A DNA stretch of 64,000 nucleotides from Cyclobacteriaceae bacterium (GTDB lineage Bacteria; Bacteroidota; Bacteroidia; Cytophagales; Cyclobacteriaceae), in NCBI GenBank assembly GCA_019638395.1, contig JAHBTX010000002.1, forward strand, positions 124,001 through 188,000, written 5' to 3'. The notes below the pieces were generated by a model, which searched no databases, was not told where the DNA came from, and worked only from the letters and a program-made list of their open reading frames with translations. Position numbers and translations under genes: made by a program. This document shows positions 34,243 through 45,492 of this stretch, one piece after another (positions within the stretch are counted from its first letter, which is position 1; each line of letters starts with the position of its first letter).

Positions 34243-35232
34243 ATGTCATCACCCAACTTCATCGATTATGTAAAGTTCAATGCCCGCTCAGGCAATGGAG
34301 GAGCCGGCTGTTTACATTTTCATAGGGAAAAATTTATTGAAAAGGGTGGCCCCGATGGTGGCGATGGTGGTCGCGGAGGACATATTATTTTACGGGGTAA
34401 TGCACAATTGTGGACGTTGTTACACCTGAAATACCGTAAGCACATACATGCCGAAAATGGTAAACCGGGCGAAGCGCAGAACTGCACCGGCTCATTTGGT
34501 AAAGATGAAATTATAGAAGTACCATTGGGTACCGTGGCCCGTATTGCCGATAGCGAAGAAATTGTATGCGAAATAAATGATGATGGGCAGGAAATTATTC
34601 TGCTGCCCGGAGGCCGTGGCGGAAAAGGAAATGCATTCTTTGCAACCTCTACCAACCAGGCACCGCAGCATGCACAACCAGGCGAGCCGGGTCGCGAAGA
34701 ATGGGTTATACTGGAACTAAAGTTATTGGCCGATGTGGGATTGGTAGGATTTCCCAATGCCGGTAAGTCCACATTGCTTTCGGTTGTTTCTGCGGCCAAA
34801 CCTAAAATTGCCGATTATGCATTTACAACGCTTACTCCCAACTTGGGCGTAGTTAAATATCGCGATGAGCGTTCTTTTGTAATGGCCGACATTCCCGGTA
34901 TTATTGAAGGAGCAGCAGAAGGCCGCGGGCTTGGAATCCGGTTTCTAAAACATATTGAACGCAACTCGTTGCTGCTTTTTCTTATTCCAGCCGATGCCAA
35001 AAATATTTCTGATGAGTATGAAATCTTATTGAATGAACTTCGGAAGTACAATCCTGAATTACTCGATAAGAAAAGAATACTCGCTATTTCCAAGAGCGAT
35101 ATGCTTGATGAAGAACTGAAAACCGAACTCAAAAAAGAAGTGCCAACCGAGTTGCCTTCCATTTTTATTTCGGCCGTAACCAACCAGGGCATTACCGAAT
35201 TAAAAGATTTAATCTGGCGAACGTTACATTAG
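34243..35232 (+). CDS. obgE: Obg-family GTPase
   Basis: The 329-residue GTPase has the glycine-rich N-terminal Obg domain (about 1-155, with [11 protein letters not shown]) and a G domain with GFPNAGKST (G1), [16 protein letters not shown] (G3 with switch II) and SKSD in the G4 position. Obg acts in late 50S ribosome assembly and stress response. It is essential in many bacteria. Its stop overlaps the convergent higA-like stop by 4 nt. Confidence 0.96.
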   Translation: MSSPNFIDYVKFNARSGNGGAGCLHFHREKFIEKGGPDGGDGGRGGHIILRGNAQLWTLLHLKYRKHIHAENGKPGEAQNCTGSFGKDEIIEVPLGTVARIADSEEIVCEINDDGQEIILLPGGRGGKGNAFFATSTNQAPQHAQPGEPGREEWVILELKLLADVGLVGFPNAGKSTLLSVVSAAKPKIADYAFTTLTPNLGVVKYRDERSFVMADIPGIIEGAAEGRGLGIRFLKHIERNSLLLFLIPADAKNISDEYEILLNELRKYNPELLDKKRILAISKSDMLDEELKTELKKEVPTELPSIFISAVTNQGITELKDLIWRTLH

Positions 35233-35594
35233 GTCATCAAAATCTCATATGGAATTCCCAATCCCTCATGCAGTGCCTTAATCATCTTCTTCGAAAGCTC
35301 ACGCCTGCCAGCTAAAAAAGATGATACAGAGGCCTTACTTCCATTAAAGTATTTTACCAGGTCTTTCTGGTTAAGTCCCCTCTCTTCCATAATATATTGA
35401 ACAGCCTTTATAGGATCAGGCGCATCAATTTTATAATGTTTGTTCTCGTATACCTCAACCAAGGTAGAAATCAAATCCAACTCATCATACGCTTCTGTTC
35501 CCTCTGTTGGGTTCAGGGCGATGAGTTCATCTATTCGCTTCATGGCAAGGCGATATTCTTTCTCAGATCGAATCGGTTTTATTTTAAACTTCAT
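35229..35594 (-). CDS. HigA-like antitoxin (XRE helix-turn-helix)
   Basis: The 121-residue protein has an N-terminal arm and a C-terminal XRE-type helix-turn-helix ([31 protein letters not shown]). It resembles the long HigA antitoxins, which bind both toxin and operator DNA. It overlaps the upstream toxin gene by 4 nt, and its stop overlaps the convergent obgE stop. The toxin-first order is that of the HigBA type. Confidence 0.88.
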   Translation of the reverse strand: MKFKIKPIRSEKEYRLAMKRIDELIALNPTEGTEAYDELDLISTLVEVYENKHYKIDAPDPIKAVQYIMEERGLNQKDLVKYFNGSKASVSSFLAGRRELSKKMIKALHEGLGIPYEILMT

Positions 35595-35890
35595 ATCGTA
35601 GTAGCATCTATTTTATCATACTGTGAATGAGTACCCACAAATCGAATAAAAAACTTATGGTATTTAAACATGGTGAAAACTATAATTTTGTATTTGTTTC
35701 CTTTAATATTAAATACCAATCGATTATTACCAACCACACTTACCGAAGCAAAATCACGCTTCACGTCATTCGAATCTTTCCAGGTTGCTTTCTCAACAAT
35801 TTTATACCAGGTTTTCAGGGGTATTTCTGCATCAGGATGTTGCTCCCAAAAAAAACGTAAAGTGCTTTTAGCTATTATCCTCATTAACAC
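35591..35890 (-). CDS. HigB-like toxin (RelE-superfamily mRNA interferase)
   Basis: The 99-residue protein has the HigB pattern: WEQHPDAE near the start, then KTWYKIVEKATWKDSNDV, NNRLVFNIKGNKYKIIVF and the ending FIRFVGTHSQYDKID. HigB toxins cleave mRNA on the ribosome. The start may be M1 or M3. It is coupled to the antitoxin gene by a 4-nt overlap and has 109 nt of upstream sequence before grpE, divergent. Confidence 0.9.
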   Translation of the reverse strand: MLMRIIAKSTLRFFWEQHPDAEIPLKTWYKIVEKATWKDSNDVKRDFASVSVVGNNRLVFNIKGNKYKIIVFTMFKYHKFFIRFVGTHSQYDKIDATTI

Positions 35891-35999
35891 TATAAAGTTA
35901 TAAAAAGTTTACTTTTTGTAAACCAGCATACCGTCATCTTGTCAATATTCCGCTATTGGCAAAATTCTTGTCATTTTTGCCGCTCAATAAAGCGAACCA

Positions 36000-36560
36000 A
36001 TGGAAAATCATACTCAACCGGAACAAGAACTCGAAAAACACGATGAATTGAATACCGAAGTCCCAAAAGGGCAATCGGAAGAACCCACCGAAGCTCCTGC
36101 TAAAGAAGAAATCGATCCGCTTAAAAAATTGCAGGACGAATTGGCAGAAACCAAGGACAAATATGTACGCTTATATGCCGAGTTCGACAACTTCAGACGC
36201 AGATCAGCCAAAGAGAAATTAGAAATGATTCAATCGGCCAACGAACAACTTCTAAAAGCTTTATTACCAGTGGTAGATGACTTTGAGCGGGCTGAAAAAT
36301 CTTATAAAGACCGAAGCGATAAAGAAGCCGAAGGCTTTGCGCTCATCCATAATAAGTTTAAAAAAACGTTGGATCAGTACAGTGTAAAAGTAATGGAAAC
36401 AAGTGTTGGTACAGTCTTTAATGCTGACTTGCATGAAGCGATTACACAAGTACCTGCACCCGATGAAAAGTTGAAAGGAAAAATTATTGACACGGTTGAA
36501 AAGGGTTACTTACTGAATGACAAAGTAATTCGTTTTGCCAAAGTAGTTGTGGGAAGCTAA
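36000..36560 (+). CDS. grpE: Nucleotide exchange factor GrpE
   Basis: The 186-residue protein has an acidic, disordered N-terminus, a long coiled coil ([22 protein letters not shown]) and a C-terminal beta-wing ([23 protein letters not shown], then [16 protein letters not shown]). GrpE releases ADP from DnaK. It precedes dnaJ by 38 nt, whereas dnaK is 17 kb away. Confidence 0.97.
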   Translation: MENHTQPEQELEKHDELNTEVPKGQSEEPTEAPAKEEIDPLKKLQDELAETKDKYVRLYAEFDNFRRRSAKEKLEMIQSANEQLLKALLPVVDDFERAEKSYKDRSDKEAEGFALIHNKFKKTLDQYSVKVMETSVGTVFNADLHEAITQVPAPDEKLKGKIIDTVEKGYLLNDKVIRFAKVVVGS

Positions 36561-36598
36561 TCCATAACCCTTTACCACTGTATCCTAACTCAAGAAAG

Positions 36599-37717
36599 AT
36601 GTCAACCAAACGCGATTATTACGAAATATTAGGTGTAAGCAAAAACGCCACTCCGGAAGAAATAAAAAAAGCTTACCGGAAAGTAGCCATTCAATTTCAC
36701 CCCGATAAAAACCCGGGCAATAAAGAAGCAGAAGAAAAATTTAAAGAAGCTGCCGAAGCCTACGAAGTATTAAGCGACAACGATAAACGCGCGCAGTACG
36801 ACCGCTTTGGGCATCAGCGCCCCGGGGCTGGTGGCTTCCGCGGACAAGACATGAATATGGAAGATATCTTCAGTCAGTTCGGAGATATTTTTGGTGGTGG
36901 CAGCCCGTTCGATAGCTTCTTTGGCGGTGGTGGTGGCGGTAGAACCCGTCAGCGCAAAGGCTCTAACCTGCGTATCAAGCTCAAACTTTCATTGGAAGAA
37001 ATTGCCAATGGTGTGGAGAAGAAGATAAAAGTAAATCGACTTATACGGGCCGAGGGTGTAACTTTTAAAAATTGTACTACCTGCGGAGGCACCGGCCAGG
37101 TACGCAAAGTAGTTAACACCATGTTGGGCCAAATGGTATCCACCTCAAGTTGTCCTGCGTGTAATGGAGCCGGCCAACTGATCGATAAGCGACCACCCGG
37201 TGTAGATAGCTCCGGTCTTGTTTCAAAAGAAGATGTTATTAGTGTAAAAATACCAGCCGGGGTTAGCGATGGTATGCAGCTATCTATGTCGGGTAAAGGA
37301 AATGAAGCCCCGGGTGGTGGAGTTCCTGGCGACTTATTAATTCTGATTGAAGAAACCGAAGACAAAGAGCTAAAGCGCAATGGTAATGATCTGATCTACG
37401 ATTTGCACATCAGCTTTATTGATGCTGCGCTGGGCACTACGGTAGAAGTGCCATCCATTGGTGGCAAGGCCCGCATTAAAATTGAACCCGGTACCCAGAG
37501 TGGAAAAATTTTACGCTTGCGCGGAAAAGGGTTGAAAGACATAAATGGCTACAGCAGTGGTGATCAGCTCATTTACATTAATGTGTGGACACCCAAAAAA
37601 CTTACAGCCGAGGAGAAAACTAAATTAGAGGGGTTGCGTAACTCCCCTAATTTTCAGCCGCACCCCGACAGCTCAGATAAAGGCTTTTTCGACCGGATGA
37701 AGGAATATTTCGGGTAA
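36599..37717 (+). CDS. dnaJ: Chaperone DnaJ, with reduced zinc-binding region
   Basis: The 372-residue protein has a J domain with HPD at 34-36 and a Gly/Phe linker (about 72-115). The zinc region has only two CxxCxGxG motifs (C159/C162 and C185/C188), and the C-terminal substrate domains follow. Bacterial DnaJ normally has four such motifs. The positions of motif I (near LIRAEG) and motif IV (near [11 protein letters not shown]) lack cysteines. The remaining pair corresponds to the second zinc centre. It follows grpE and works with DnaK. A hairpin plus T-run lies 40 nt downstream. Confidence 0.95.
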   Translation: MSTKRDYYEILGVSKNATPEEIKKAYRKVAIQFHPDKNPGNKEAEEKFKEAAEAYEVLSDNDKRAQYDRFGHQRPGAGGFRGQDMNMEDIFSQFGDIFGGGSPFDSFFGGGGGGRTRQRKGSNLRIKLKLSLEEIANGVEKKIKVNRLIRAEGVTFKNCTTCGGTGQVRKVVNTMLGQMVSTSSCPACNGAGQLIDKRPPGVDSSGLVSKEDVISVKIPAGVSDGMQLSMSGKGNEAPGGGVPGDLLILIEETEDKELKRNGNDLIYDLHISFIDAALGTTVEVPSIGGKARIKIEPGTQSGKILRLRGKGLKDINGYSSGDQLIYINVWTPKKLTAEEKTKLEGLRNSPNFQPHPDSSDKGFFDRMKEYFG

Positions 37718-37757
37718 AACCGAAATATTTACCCTGAATATATAACCCTTTGGAGAG

Positions 37758-37792
37758 TAACCCGTATAAGAACCATTACGGGTTATTTTTTT
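37758..37792 (+). terminator. Intrinsic terminator after dnaJ
   Basis: TAACCCGTA (37758-37766) pairs with TACGGGTTA (37777-37785) around a 10-nt loop, followed directly by a run of seven T. It is placed to end the grpE-dnaJ transcript. Confidence 0.85.
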
Positions 37793-37875
37793 GGCTTTTC
37801 AGCAAGAAAAACCAACATCTTAACCCGCTTTTTAGGAAAATAAACATTAACCTGAACTAACACGTATTTACATAC

Positions 37876-38766
37876 ATGTGGCGTTTGATTGCATTCGTAT
37901 TGGTGGGTAGCAGTGTGACTGTTAGCGCTCAGATTAAAAAGCAGTTTTCGGTAGAAAATTCCAGCCAGTGTGGACAGGTTTACCTGAAGTTACGGGCCAA
38001 AACCGGAAATTGCTTTATTCGCCCCAGCCAAAATCAGGATATTCTTAATATTTACAGCAACCAAAATCTGGAGGAATATACCCATTCATTCAGCAACGAA
38101 ATACAAGGCACTACCTGTGCCGTAAACCTGGCCTTGCAACAAGACAATGAGCGGGGTGTAGGGCAAAAAATTTCATACAAAATGTTTGGCACCGAAGCCG
38201 CACCATCCGATAAATTCTGGAAAGTTTATCTTACCGAAAGCACCCCTTACATTCTTGATCTTGACTATGGCCTGGGAAATGCCAACATTGATCTATCTGG
38301 TCTTTCAGTAAAAAAGCTCCGAATTAATACAGCCAGTGCCGATGTAAGCATTAACTACAGCACCGGTATCGAAAACAAAGTAGATATGGATACCTTTTTT
38401 GTGAAGGTAGATATGGGCTCGTTAAATGCACGCCAACTCAATCTGGCTCGCTCTAAAGTGGTAATGGCCGAGGTTGGTTTCGGCAATATGTTTTTAGATT
38501 TCAGTACCCGGCCTGCCCTTAATTACCGCGTAATAGGAAGTGTAGGTGCCGGCAATCTTGTTATTCAATTGCCCGAGGCTGAAGTGCCCGTTATTGTAAC
38601 CATCAACGAATCGTGGTTATGCAGCATTAGCCTTTCCAGCAGCTTAAAGAAAATTGCTCCCACTAAATACGCAAATGCTGCCTATACTAAAGACAGCAAA
38701 GATGCGCTTGTGTTCGATCTGGATGTAAGCATGGGCAAAATCGTGTTTCGCGAAAAGGTTAATTAA
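37876..38766 (+). CDS. Secreted protein with repetitive beta structure, unknown
   Basis: The 296-residue protein has a signal peptide (SSVTVSAQ). Its mature part is built from short strands such as DYGLGNANIDLSGLSVKKLRI, KVDMGSLNARQLNL and VGFGNMFLDFS. This resembles the right-handed toast-rack folds of LiaF/DUF4097-like proteins, but no exact family is claimed. It lies between dnaJ and an ABC exporter on the same strand, with a terminator upstream. Confidence 0.72.
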   Translation: MWRLIAFVLVGSSVTVSAQIKKQFSVENSSQCGQVYLKLRAKTGNCFIRPSQNQDILNIYSNQNLEEYTHSFSNEIQGTTCAVNLALQQDNERGVGQKISYKMFGTEAAPSDKFWKVYLTESTPYILDLDYGLGNANIDLSGLSVKKLRINTASADVSINYSTGIENKVDMDTFFVKVDMGSLNARQLNLARSKVVMAEVGFGNMFLDFSTRPALNYRVIGSVGAGNLVIQLPEAEVPVIVTINESWLCSISLSSSLKKIAPTKYANAAYTKDSKDALVFDLDVSMGKIVFREKVN

Positions 38767-38872
38767 TCCAAATTATTTTCAACAATCAGAATTACCAGCC
38801 AGTTTTTACTGGCAGGATGTAATTCTATTTCTATTTTTGTTACTAACACTTTACTAATAAAATCCTATTTGC

Positions 38873-39811
38873 GTGAATGCACTCGAAGCCCGGAATGTTA
38901 CCAAGCAATACGCTACTCACAAAGCCTTAGACTCGGTAAGCATAACCATTCCTGAAAAAACTATTTATGGTTTATTAGGTCCTAACGGAGCCGGTAAAAC
39001 TACTCTTATCCGCATCATCAACCAGATTATAAATGCCGAAGCCGGCAGTATCGAAATATTTGGTGAGCCTTTGCAAGAAAAACATGTGGGCATTATCGGC
39101 TACCTGCCGGAAGAGCGCGGGCTTTACAAGAAGATGAAGGTGGGCGATCAACTTATGTACTTGGCACAATTGAAAGGCTTAAGCCGAAAGGATGCACTGG
39201 CCCGGATAAAAGTGTGGCTCGAAAAATTCGAAATAAAAGATTGGTGGAATAAAAAAGTAGAAGACCTTTCGAAAGGGATGGCGCAAAAGGTGCAATTCAT
39301 CAGCACCGTTATGCACGAACCACGCCTGATCATACTTGATGAACCCTTTTCAGGATTCGATCCGGTAAACGCACAATTGATAACTGAAAAAATTCTGGAG
39401 TTAAAAGAAAATGGCAGCACGATTATTTTCTCTACACATCGGATGGAAACAGTTGAATCGTTGTGCGATCATATTGCCCTGATCAATAAATCAAAAAAAA
39501 TTCTGGAAGGCCCGAAGAAACAAGTAAAGGCTCAGTACAAAAGCAACACCTTTATTGTAGAGCACAAAGGTTCCTTTACCTTACCCAACCGCTACGAACT
39601 GGTGGGACAAAACGTACTAGAAGACGAACTTATTTCAACAACCATAAGAGCACATGACGGTATTAAAGGAAACGAAGTAATTCGCGATCTGATTGATCTA
39701 ACTGAGGTACACTCTTTCCAGGAAAAGCTACCCACCATGGCCGATATTTTTATAAGCCTGGTAAAAGGTGAAGGCGATGAAGCATTGAAAAAACATTTGT
39801 TAGAAGTTTAA
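38873..39811 (+). CDS. ABC transporter ATP-binding protein, Nat/Ccm-like
   Basis: The 312-residue protein has Walker A GPNGAGKTT, signature LSKGMAQK, Walker B LIILDEPFSGFDP and a C-terminal DUF4162-like extension. It starts with GTG (38873), in good context for the family. It pairs with the ABC-2 permease 12 nt downstream. Such pairs export small molecules, sodium or lipids; the substrate here is unknown. Confidence 0.93.
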   Translation: MNALEARNVTKQYATHKALDSVSITIPEKTIYGLLGPNGAGKTTLIRIINQIINAEAGSIEIFGEPLQEKHVGIIGYLPEERGLYKKMKVGDQLMYLAQLKGLSRKDALARIKVWLEKFEIKDWWNKKVEDLSKGMAQKVQFISTVMHEPRLIILDEPFSGFDPVNAQLITEKILELKENGSTIIFSTHRMETVESLCDHIALINKSKKILEGPKKQVKAQYKSNTFIVEHKGSFTLPNRYELVGQNVLEDELISTTIRAHDGIKGNEVIRDLIDLTEVHSFQEKLPTMADIFISLVKGEGDEALKKHLLEV

Positions 39812-39823
39812 GCAAACACGTAT

Positions 39824-41155
39824 ATGAACAAAGTCTGGTTAATTATACAACGCGAATTTTTAAATCGCGTACAAAAAAAATCTTTCTTGATTGCTACTAT
39901 TCTGGTACCATTGATTATTCCTGCAATCATTGGCGGATTGGTTTATGTGGCCATCAAAGAATCAGAATCGGCCAAAGCCGAAACAGTTCACGTGCTGGAT
40001 GAAAGTAAGCTGTTTAAATTCGAGAACAACAAAAAATTTAATTTTGTAGCTGTTGACATGCCTCTGGAGCAAGCCAAGAAAGCTTACAACGAAACAAAAG
40101 ATTTAGCACTGCTGTATGTACCCGCTATTGATATAAATAAGCCTGATGGGATTGCCATTTATACAAAAGAAAATCCAAGCATTGAAAAAGTTGGAGAATT
40201 GGAATCTATACTGGCCGGGCAGATACATGATTTTAAACTGAAAGAATATAACATTGATGAAGCCATTCTGAAAACACTTCGGCCAAAAGTAAATCTGAAA
40301 CAGTTTAACCTAACCGATAAAGGTGAGGAAAAATCCAGCAGCTCAGGTCTTTTATATGGATTAGGCTTCGCATTGGGTATTTTGATTTATATGTTCGTTT
40401 TAATTTATGGCATCCAGATTATGCAAGGCGTTATTGATGAAAAAACTTCCAAGATTGTAGAAGTTATTGTTTCATCTGTAAAGCCCTTTCAACTAATGCT
40501 TGGCAAAATTCTGGGCATTGCATCGGTTGGGTTACTACAATTTATTATTTGGATTGTGTTAATAACCGTGCTCTCATCTGTAACAATGGGCTACTTCGGA
40601 GCCAAAATGCCGCAGCAACAAGCTATGGAACAAATGAACAAATCATTTTCCAGCAACCCCGAAGTTAAAGAAGCAATGAACCAGCAAAACGGAAAAGTAG
40701 GCGAGTTTTTGGCTAATGCCAGTGAAATTCCATTTGCTAAAATTGCTTTCGTTTTTGTGTTCTACTTCTTAGGTGGCTACTTATTGTACGGAGCGTTGTT
40801 TGCGGCTGTAGGCTCAGCCGTTGATTCGCAACAGGAAGCACAGCAATTTCAGTTTCCGGTAACGATACCCCTGTTGATTGGCTACCTCGGTTTATTTATG
40901 TTTATTCTACGCGATCCGCATGGCCCAATCAGTTTCTGGCTTTCGGTAATTCCATTTACATCGCCAGTTGCCATGGTAGGTCGTATAGCATTTGGTGTAC
41001 CCGATTGGCAATTGGCCCTCTCCATGGTGTTGCTTATTGGTGGCTTCTTATTAACCACCTGGATTGCCGGAAGAATTTACCGCGTAGGTATTTTAATGAC
41101 GGGTACCAAAGTAAGCTATAAAGTACTGGCCAAATGGTTTATGCAAAAAGGATAA
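39824..41155 (+). CDS. ABC-2 type transporter permease (NatB-like)
   Basis: The 443-residue protein has one N-terminal helix (about 20-42), a periplasmic domain of about 140 residues and five or six C-terminal helices (from about residue 185). It shows YGIQIMQGVIDEKTSKIVEVIVSSVKPFQLMLGKI, the hallmark of NatB/YhaP-type permeases. It forms an exporter with the upstream ATPase. A hairpin follows about 30 nt downstream. Confidence 0.92.
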   Translation: MNKVWLIIQREFLNRVQKKSFLIATILVPLIIPAIIGGLVYVAIKESESAKAETVHVLDESKLFKFENNKKFNFVAVDMPLEQAKKAYNETKDLALLYVPAIDINKPDGIAIYTKENPSIEKVGELESILAGQIHDFKLKEYNIDEAILKTLRPKVNLKQFNLTDKGEEKSSSSGLLYGLGFALGILIYMFVLIYGIQIMQGVIDEKTSKIVEVIVSSVKPFQLMLGKILGIASVGLLQFIIWIVLITVLSSVTMGYFGAKMPQQQAMEQMNKSFSSNPEVKEAMNQQNGKVGEFLANASEIPFAKIAFVFVFYFLGGYLLYGALFAAVGSAVDSQQEAQQFQFPVTIPLLIGYLGLFMFILRDPHGPISFWLSVIPFTSPVAMVGRIAFGVPDWQLALSMVLLIGGFLLTTWIAGRIYRVGILMTGTKVSYKVLAKWFMQKG

Positions 41156-41185
41156 AGCACTTATCAGCCTAAGTTATACAAACCC

Positions 41186-41217
41186 ATGCCTCAACAATGT
41201 TGGGGCATGTTGCTTTT
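41186..41217 (+). terminator. Hairpin after the ABC permease
   Basis: ATGCCTCAAC (41186-41195) pairs with GTTGGGGCAT (41199-41208) with one G-T pair and a 3-nt loop. A short tract ending in TTTT follows. It may end the exporter transcript, but the T-run is interrupted. Confidence 0.6.
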
Positions 41218-41253
41218 CAGGTCGTCCTATTTTTTAACTAATTTCCGAGCCTG

Positions 41254-42477
41254 ATGGCTAAGAAAACACCTCTACCGGCATCGATGGATTTTTACCAGGA
41301 TAACACCAAACTAAAGTGGGTTATTCTGGTAGTATCGATATTAATTAGTGCCGGTTCTATCTATTATACCAACCGCCTGGTAAATCAACTGAAAGAAAGG
41401 GAGAAACAACAAGTAGAATTGTTTGCCCGTGCTATGGAGTATGCCATTAATGAAGACTTTAGCACCAACGTACTTTTTGTTACCGAAGAAATCATCAATA
41501 AAAATTACTCCATTCCTATTATTCTGGTGGATGACAACGGCAAAATTGTTTTTACACGTAATGTTACTATCGACTCCACCGCTAACCCCAGGAAAATCAG
41601 CGAACAACTGGATCGGGAAATTACGTTGATGAACGAAACCTACGAACCTATTGTAATTGAACTGCGAGACCCTACCGTTAACAATGAAGTATTCGGCACT
41701 CAAAAGCTATACTATAAAAACTCAGCACTCCTCTCTCAACTCATCGCCTTCCCCTACATTCAGCTTTCTGTGCTGGCCATCTTTGGTTTTATTTCGTACC
41801 TGGCCTTTAACTATTCGCGAACGGCCGAACAAAACCAGGTATGGGTTGGACTTGCAAAAGAAACTGCGCATCAATTAGGTACCCCCCTATCATCACTTAT
41901 GGCGTGGGTAGAAGTGTTGCGCGAAGATCATGACATTAAGAACAAAGGCATTGTAGATGAACTCGACAAAGACGTGCGCAAATTGCGCGTAGTTACCGAA
42001 CGTTTCTCCAGCATTGGTTCTACCCCCATTTTAAAAGATGAAAATGTCTATCAATTGGTAAACAATGTGGTAGGCTACCTGCAACCCCGTGTATCGTCTA
42101 AAATAAACTTTGAAGTTTATACGCTTTCCGAAACGATTGAAGCCCGTGTACATGCACCGTTATTTGAGTGGGTTGTTGAAAACCTGTGCAAGAATGCAGT
42201 AGATGCCATGGGAAGCGCAGGCACCATCGCCATTAAAATACTTCGTGGCAGCGACTTTAAAGTGTTTATTGATATTTCCGATACCGGTAAGGGCATACCA
42301 AAAACAATGATATCAAACGTGTTTAAGCCGGGCTTTACCACTAAAAAAAGAGGCTGGGGCCTGGGGCTCGCCCTGGCCAAACGCATTATTGAAATGTACC
42401 ACGAAGGCAGAATTTTCGTGAAATCATCGGAAGAAAACATGGGCACCACTTTTCGGATTGAGTTGATGAGTGCCTGA
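41254..42477 (+). CDS. Membrane sensor histidine kinase
   Basis: The 407-residue kinase has membrane helices near 21-39 and 165-186 that frame an extracytoplasmic sensor of about 125 residues. An H-box follows in KETAHQLGTPLSSL (H206), then N-box ENLCKNAVDAM, G1 ISDTGKGIP and G2 KRGWGLGLALAKRII. It is a classical HisKA-type kinase. No response regulator is adjacent, so it is orphan in this window. The gene is followed by the atpD promoter region. Confidence 0.92.
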   Translation: MAKKTPLPASMDFYQDNTKLKWVILVVSILISAGSIYYTNRLVNQLKEREKQQVELFARAMEYAINEDFSTNVLFVTEEIINKNYSIPIILVDDNGKIVFTRNVTIDSTANPRKISEQLDREITLMNETYEPIVIELRDPTVNNEVFGTQKLYYKNSALLSQLIAFPYIQLSVLAIFGFISYLAFNYSRTAEQNQVWVGLAKETAHQLGTPLSSLMAWVEVLREDHDIKNKGIVDELDKDVRKLRVVTERFSSIGSTPILKDENVYQLVNNVVGYLQPRVSSKINFEVYTLSETIEARVHAPLFEWVVENLCKNAVDAMGSAGTIAIKILRGSDFKVFIDISDTGKGIPKTMISNVFKPGFTTKKRGWGLGLALAKRIIEMYHEGRIFVKSSEENMGTTFRIELMSA

Positions 42478-42567
42478 TACCAAGGCTTATTCTTAACTCT
42501 TTGATAATCAAATTCCTGAAAAGGATTTTTGAGCAGATTATTACCTCAATAAAACATCCAACCGCAG

Positions 42568-42598
42568 TTTGCATTAACCCTGTAAAAAACTACTTTTG
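42568..42598 (+). promoter_or_regulatory. Promoter of the atpD-atpC operon
   Basis: TTTG (42568-42571) and TACTTTTG (42591-42598) are separated by exactly 19 nt and match both elements of the Bacteroidota primary promoter (TTTG-N19-TAnnTTTG). The predicted start of transcription leaves a leader of about 65 nt before atpD. Confidence 0.85.
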
Positions 42599-42668
42599 CG
42601 TCCGGATTTTTCGGCCTTCAGGGTTCGACTAATCTGCAACCCAACTAATAATCTTAAAATTCTAATAA

Positions 42669-44177
<1,509 letters not shown>

Positions 44178-44250
44178 TTAGAGTTCAAGATTTAAAATTT
44201 CCTCATTCTGGTTTTAAATCTTGAATCTTAAATCTTGAATTGGAAATAAG

Positions 44251-44496
44251 ATGCACTTAGAAATAATAACACCGGAAAAGAAAATTTTTGAAGGCGAAGT
44301 ATCGGTAGCTACTTTTCCGGGAGCAGATGGTTCGTTTCAAATTTTGAATGACCACGCACCGTTGGTTAGCTTGTTAAAAGATGGTGTGGTGGAATACAAA
44401 TCGAAAGAGTTAGCCGAACAAATTCATATTACAGGTGGTGTTGTGGAAGTATTGAAGAATAAAGTAATTCTGTTGGCCGATGGCCTGCAGGATTAG
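44251..44496 (+). CDS. atpC: ATP synthase F1 subunit epsilon
   Basis: The 81-residue protein carries only the beta-sandwich of the epsilon subunit (EIITPEKKIFEGEVSVATFPGADGSFQIL...). It lacks the long C-terminal helical pair seen in many bacteria, as is usual in Bacteroidota, so the ATP-hydrolysis brake may be absent. It follows atpD directly and ends before a strong hairpin. Confidence 0.95.
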   Translation: MHLEIITPEKKIFEGEVSVATFPGADGSFQILNDHAPLVSLLKDGVVEYKSKELAEQIHITGGVVEVLKNKVILLADGLQD

Positions 44497-44520
44497 ACAC
44501 TTGTAAACTATCAGGCAATA

Positions 44521-44557
44521 AAAAAACCCGGTCGCTGGCCGGGTTTTGTTTTTTTAT
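44521..44557. terminator. Bidirectional intrinsic terminator after atpC
   Basis: AAAACCCGG (44523-44531) pairs with CCGGGTTTT (44539-44547) around a 7-nt loop, with A-tract before and T-tract after. It is placed between atpC (plus) and a minus-strand gene, so it works for both. Confidence 0.88.
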
Positions 44558-44567
44558 GCCTGAATGC

Positions 44568-45059
44568 TTATTGCCGTACTAACCATTTTACAAAGAATAC
44601 CACACCAATAATTAAGGCTATACCACCAATAATATAAAATACCTGACCGCTGATAATAAGGGCAACCAGGCCTACAGCTCCAAAAATTGCTGCCAACTTC
44701 AAATCGTGGTCTATTCCCTTTGTTGCGGCAGATGCTTGCACACCCATTTTCTTAGTTGCCTTTTGTTCTTTCAGTATGCTTTTAATTTCAGAGCGAAGTT
44801 GTTTACGCTCTGCCTTGTTCATTTGCAAATAGGTTTTTGATACCACAGCCTCTGCTGCCGGCTCAACCGTTGGGTTTATTTCGGCAAGTACAACCGGAGT
44901 TTCAGAAATGCTTGCCATTAGCTGATTAGGATTAACGGGTGCCGGTGTTGTTGCATAATAAGGCACAGTTGAGTTTACATTATTAAAACTTGCTGTGTAC
45001 TTGGGGCCTGAGCATGCAACAGCGGCTAATGCAATCAACGAGTAAATAAGCTTCTTCAT
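44568..45059 (-). CDS. Lipoprotein with C-terminal membrane helices
   Basis: The 163-residue protein has a lipobox (LAAVAC, C16), a flexible middle with a basic helix (NKAERKQLRSEIKSILKEQ) and two C-terminal hydrophobic helices (about 117-135 and 137-157). I do not recognise it. The neighbouring 45071-45373 gene on the same strand lies 11 nt upstream, so the two are probably co-transcribed. Confidence 0.72.
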   Translation of the reverse strand: MKKLIYSLIALAAVACSGPKYTASFNNVNSTVPYYATTPAPVNPNQLMASISETPVVLAEINPTVEPAAEAVVSKTYLQMNKAERKQLRSEIKSILKEQKATKKMGVQASAATKGIDHDLKLAAIFGAVGLVALIISGQVFYIIGGIALIIGVVFFVKWLVRQ

Positions 45060-45070
45060 AGTAACTGGTT

Positions 45071-45373
45071 TTATTTTTTAAAGTTTGAAAATAGTCGGGC
45101 GAAAAATCTTTTCTCAAAATCCCAAAAAAAGCGGAACTGACCAAAGATGAATCCATAAAACAACAAGAAAAGATTATAAACCGGAAAAATAAGTATCCAA
45201 TAAGCAATACTGGCCCATAAGGGAATCTCTCCATTAGGAAACCAATAAGCAAACAAGGGGCGCTTAATAAGCAATACCGTAAAACCTGTGCAAGCAAAAA
45301 CAATTAGTATAATAATAACCTGAAATACACTTTTAACTTTCCATCGATCTTGTAAGCGGGTAATCCAACTCAT
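45071..45373 (-). CDS. Small membrane protein, DUF6787-like
   Basis: The 100-residue protein starts MSWITRLQDRWKVKS and has two long hydrophobic segments (about 17-35 and 52-75) with a conserved-looking KRPLFAYWFP loop between them. It resembles short membrane proteins annotated in Bacteroidota as DUF6787. I give this name only tentatively. The function is unknown. Confidence 0.65.
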   Translation of the reverse strand: MSWITRLQDRWKVKSVFQVIIILIVFACTGFTVLLIKRPLFAYWFPNGEIPLWASIAYWILIFPVYNLFLLFYGFIFGQFRFFWDFEKRFFARLFSNFKK

Positions 45374-45492
45374 GGCGGGAAGATCGGGCTAATTTTGAAA
45401 ATGCCCAAGCATTCATGGTGTGGCGGTATCAGAAATAAAAAAGACTGTTCCGGTTCGAAACAGTCTTCTATCAAAAAATTTTGTATTTGGAT

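Noticed and set aside
34320-34799. Minus-strand 159-residue frame within obgE
   Set aside because: It is the shadow of the glycine-rich obgE domain, giving a Pro/Ser-rich artefact.
38873-41155. Reading the ABC pair as a sodium exporter NatAB
   Set aside because: The family fits, but substrate cannot be read from the sequence, so no symbol was given.
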